Of a DNA stretch of 5,486 bases, positions 5,444 to 5,486 are shown piece after piece (position 1 is the first letter of the stretch; each line of letters starts with the position of its first letter). The notes beneath the pieces were generated by a model, which saw only the letters and a program-made list of their open reading frames with translations, made no database searches and was not told the DNA's origin. The position numbers and the translations under genes were made by a program. The DNA is from Promethearchaeia archaeon. GTDB taxonomy: Archaea > Asgardarchaeota > Lokiarchaeia > Sigyniarchaeales > SOKP01. The stretch covers positions 1 to 5,486 of the forward strand of contig JAHQWS010000174.1 in the NCBI GenBank assembly GCA_029856295.1. Reading direction: 5' to 3'.

Positions 5444-5478
5444 GGATTGATAAAGAGTTTTATTTTTTTATCATATCC
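5444..5478. repeat. interrupted inverted repeat at the right edge
   Basis: GGATTGATAAA (5444-5454) pairs with TTTATCA (5467-5473) and, after one unpaired T at 5474, ATCC (5475-5478). This gives an 11-base-pair stem with a single bulge and a 12-base spacer. A TATA-like ATATTTAAA lies just to its left (5435-5443). It may be an operator for a gene beyond the window or a transcript hairpin. The remainder of 5414-5486 shows nothing else I can name. Confidence 0.4.
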
Positions 5479-5486
5479 CTTAATAC

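Noticed and set aside
5425..5484. 19-codon open minus-strand frame at the right edge, possibly a C-terminal tail
   Set aside because: An open run this short is common by chance in such AT-rich DNA, and no family signature is visible.

Overview
This AT-rich window carries archaeal information-processing genes. The diagnostic products are an RNA polymerase subunit F (Rpb4 family), ribosomal protein eL21, the archaeal/eukaryotic pseudouridine synthase Pus10, a DUF655 protein and a HemK2/Mtq2-type methyltransferase, none of which forms such a set in bacteria. The order Pus10, eL21, RpoF, DUF655, KsgA, HemK2 is a known archaeal gene neighbourhood. Strong A+T bias and Lys/Ile/Asn-rich proteins fit a low-GC archaeon. 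The eL21 segment MPHRRYHGKTG resembles eukaryotic eL21 and is compatible with an Asgard (Loki-like) lineage. That placement is only an inference, and a low-GC euryarchaeon cannot be excluded.

Layout. Bases 2-109 may hold the last 35 codons of an unidentified plus-strand gene that converges on the main cluster. From 4694 down to 106 all genes lie on the minus strand, in transcription order: pus10 (4694-3330), eL21 (3210-2902), rpoF (2869-2507), DUF655 (2321-1668), ksgA/dim1 (1657-794) and hemK2/mtq2 (801-106). The last three are tightly packed: a 10-base gap, then an 8-base overlap. A 185-base gap with good TATA-like boxes separates rpoF from DUF655, and a 119-base gap with a promoter precedes eL21, so the cluster probably has two or three transcription units. 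A 178-base divergent region with a short perfect inverted repeat separates pus10 from a plus-strand gamma-carbonic-anhydrase-like gene (4873-5394), which is followed by a T-rich terminator and an interrupted inverted repeat near the window edge.

How the genes work together. Pus10 modifies the T-arm of tRNA, eL21 is part of the large subunit, KsgA/Dim1 dimethylates the 3' end of 16S rRNA, and HemK2 methylates release factor aRF1. RpoF is half of the RNA polymerase stalk. DUF655 is probably an RNA/DNA-binding protein of the same functional sphere, but its role is unknown. The left-handed beta-helix protein on the other strand stands apart; it lacks two of the three zinc-binding histidines of true gamma carbonic anhydrases.

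The window is mostly conserved housekeeping DNA, and I see no mobile element, CRISPR array, RNA gene or defence system. The points most worth a second look are the zinc-site losses in the carbonic-anhydrase-like protein and a recurrent GTG/TTG triplet exactly nine bases before the better start codon of four genes, which looks like a Shine-Dalgarno element rather than a start.
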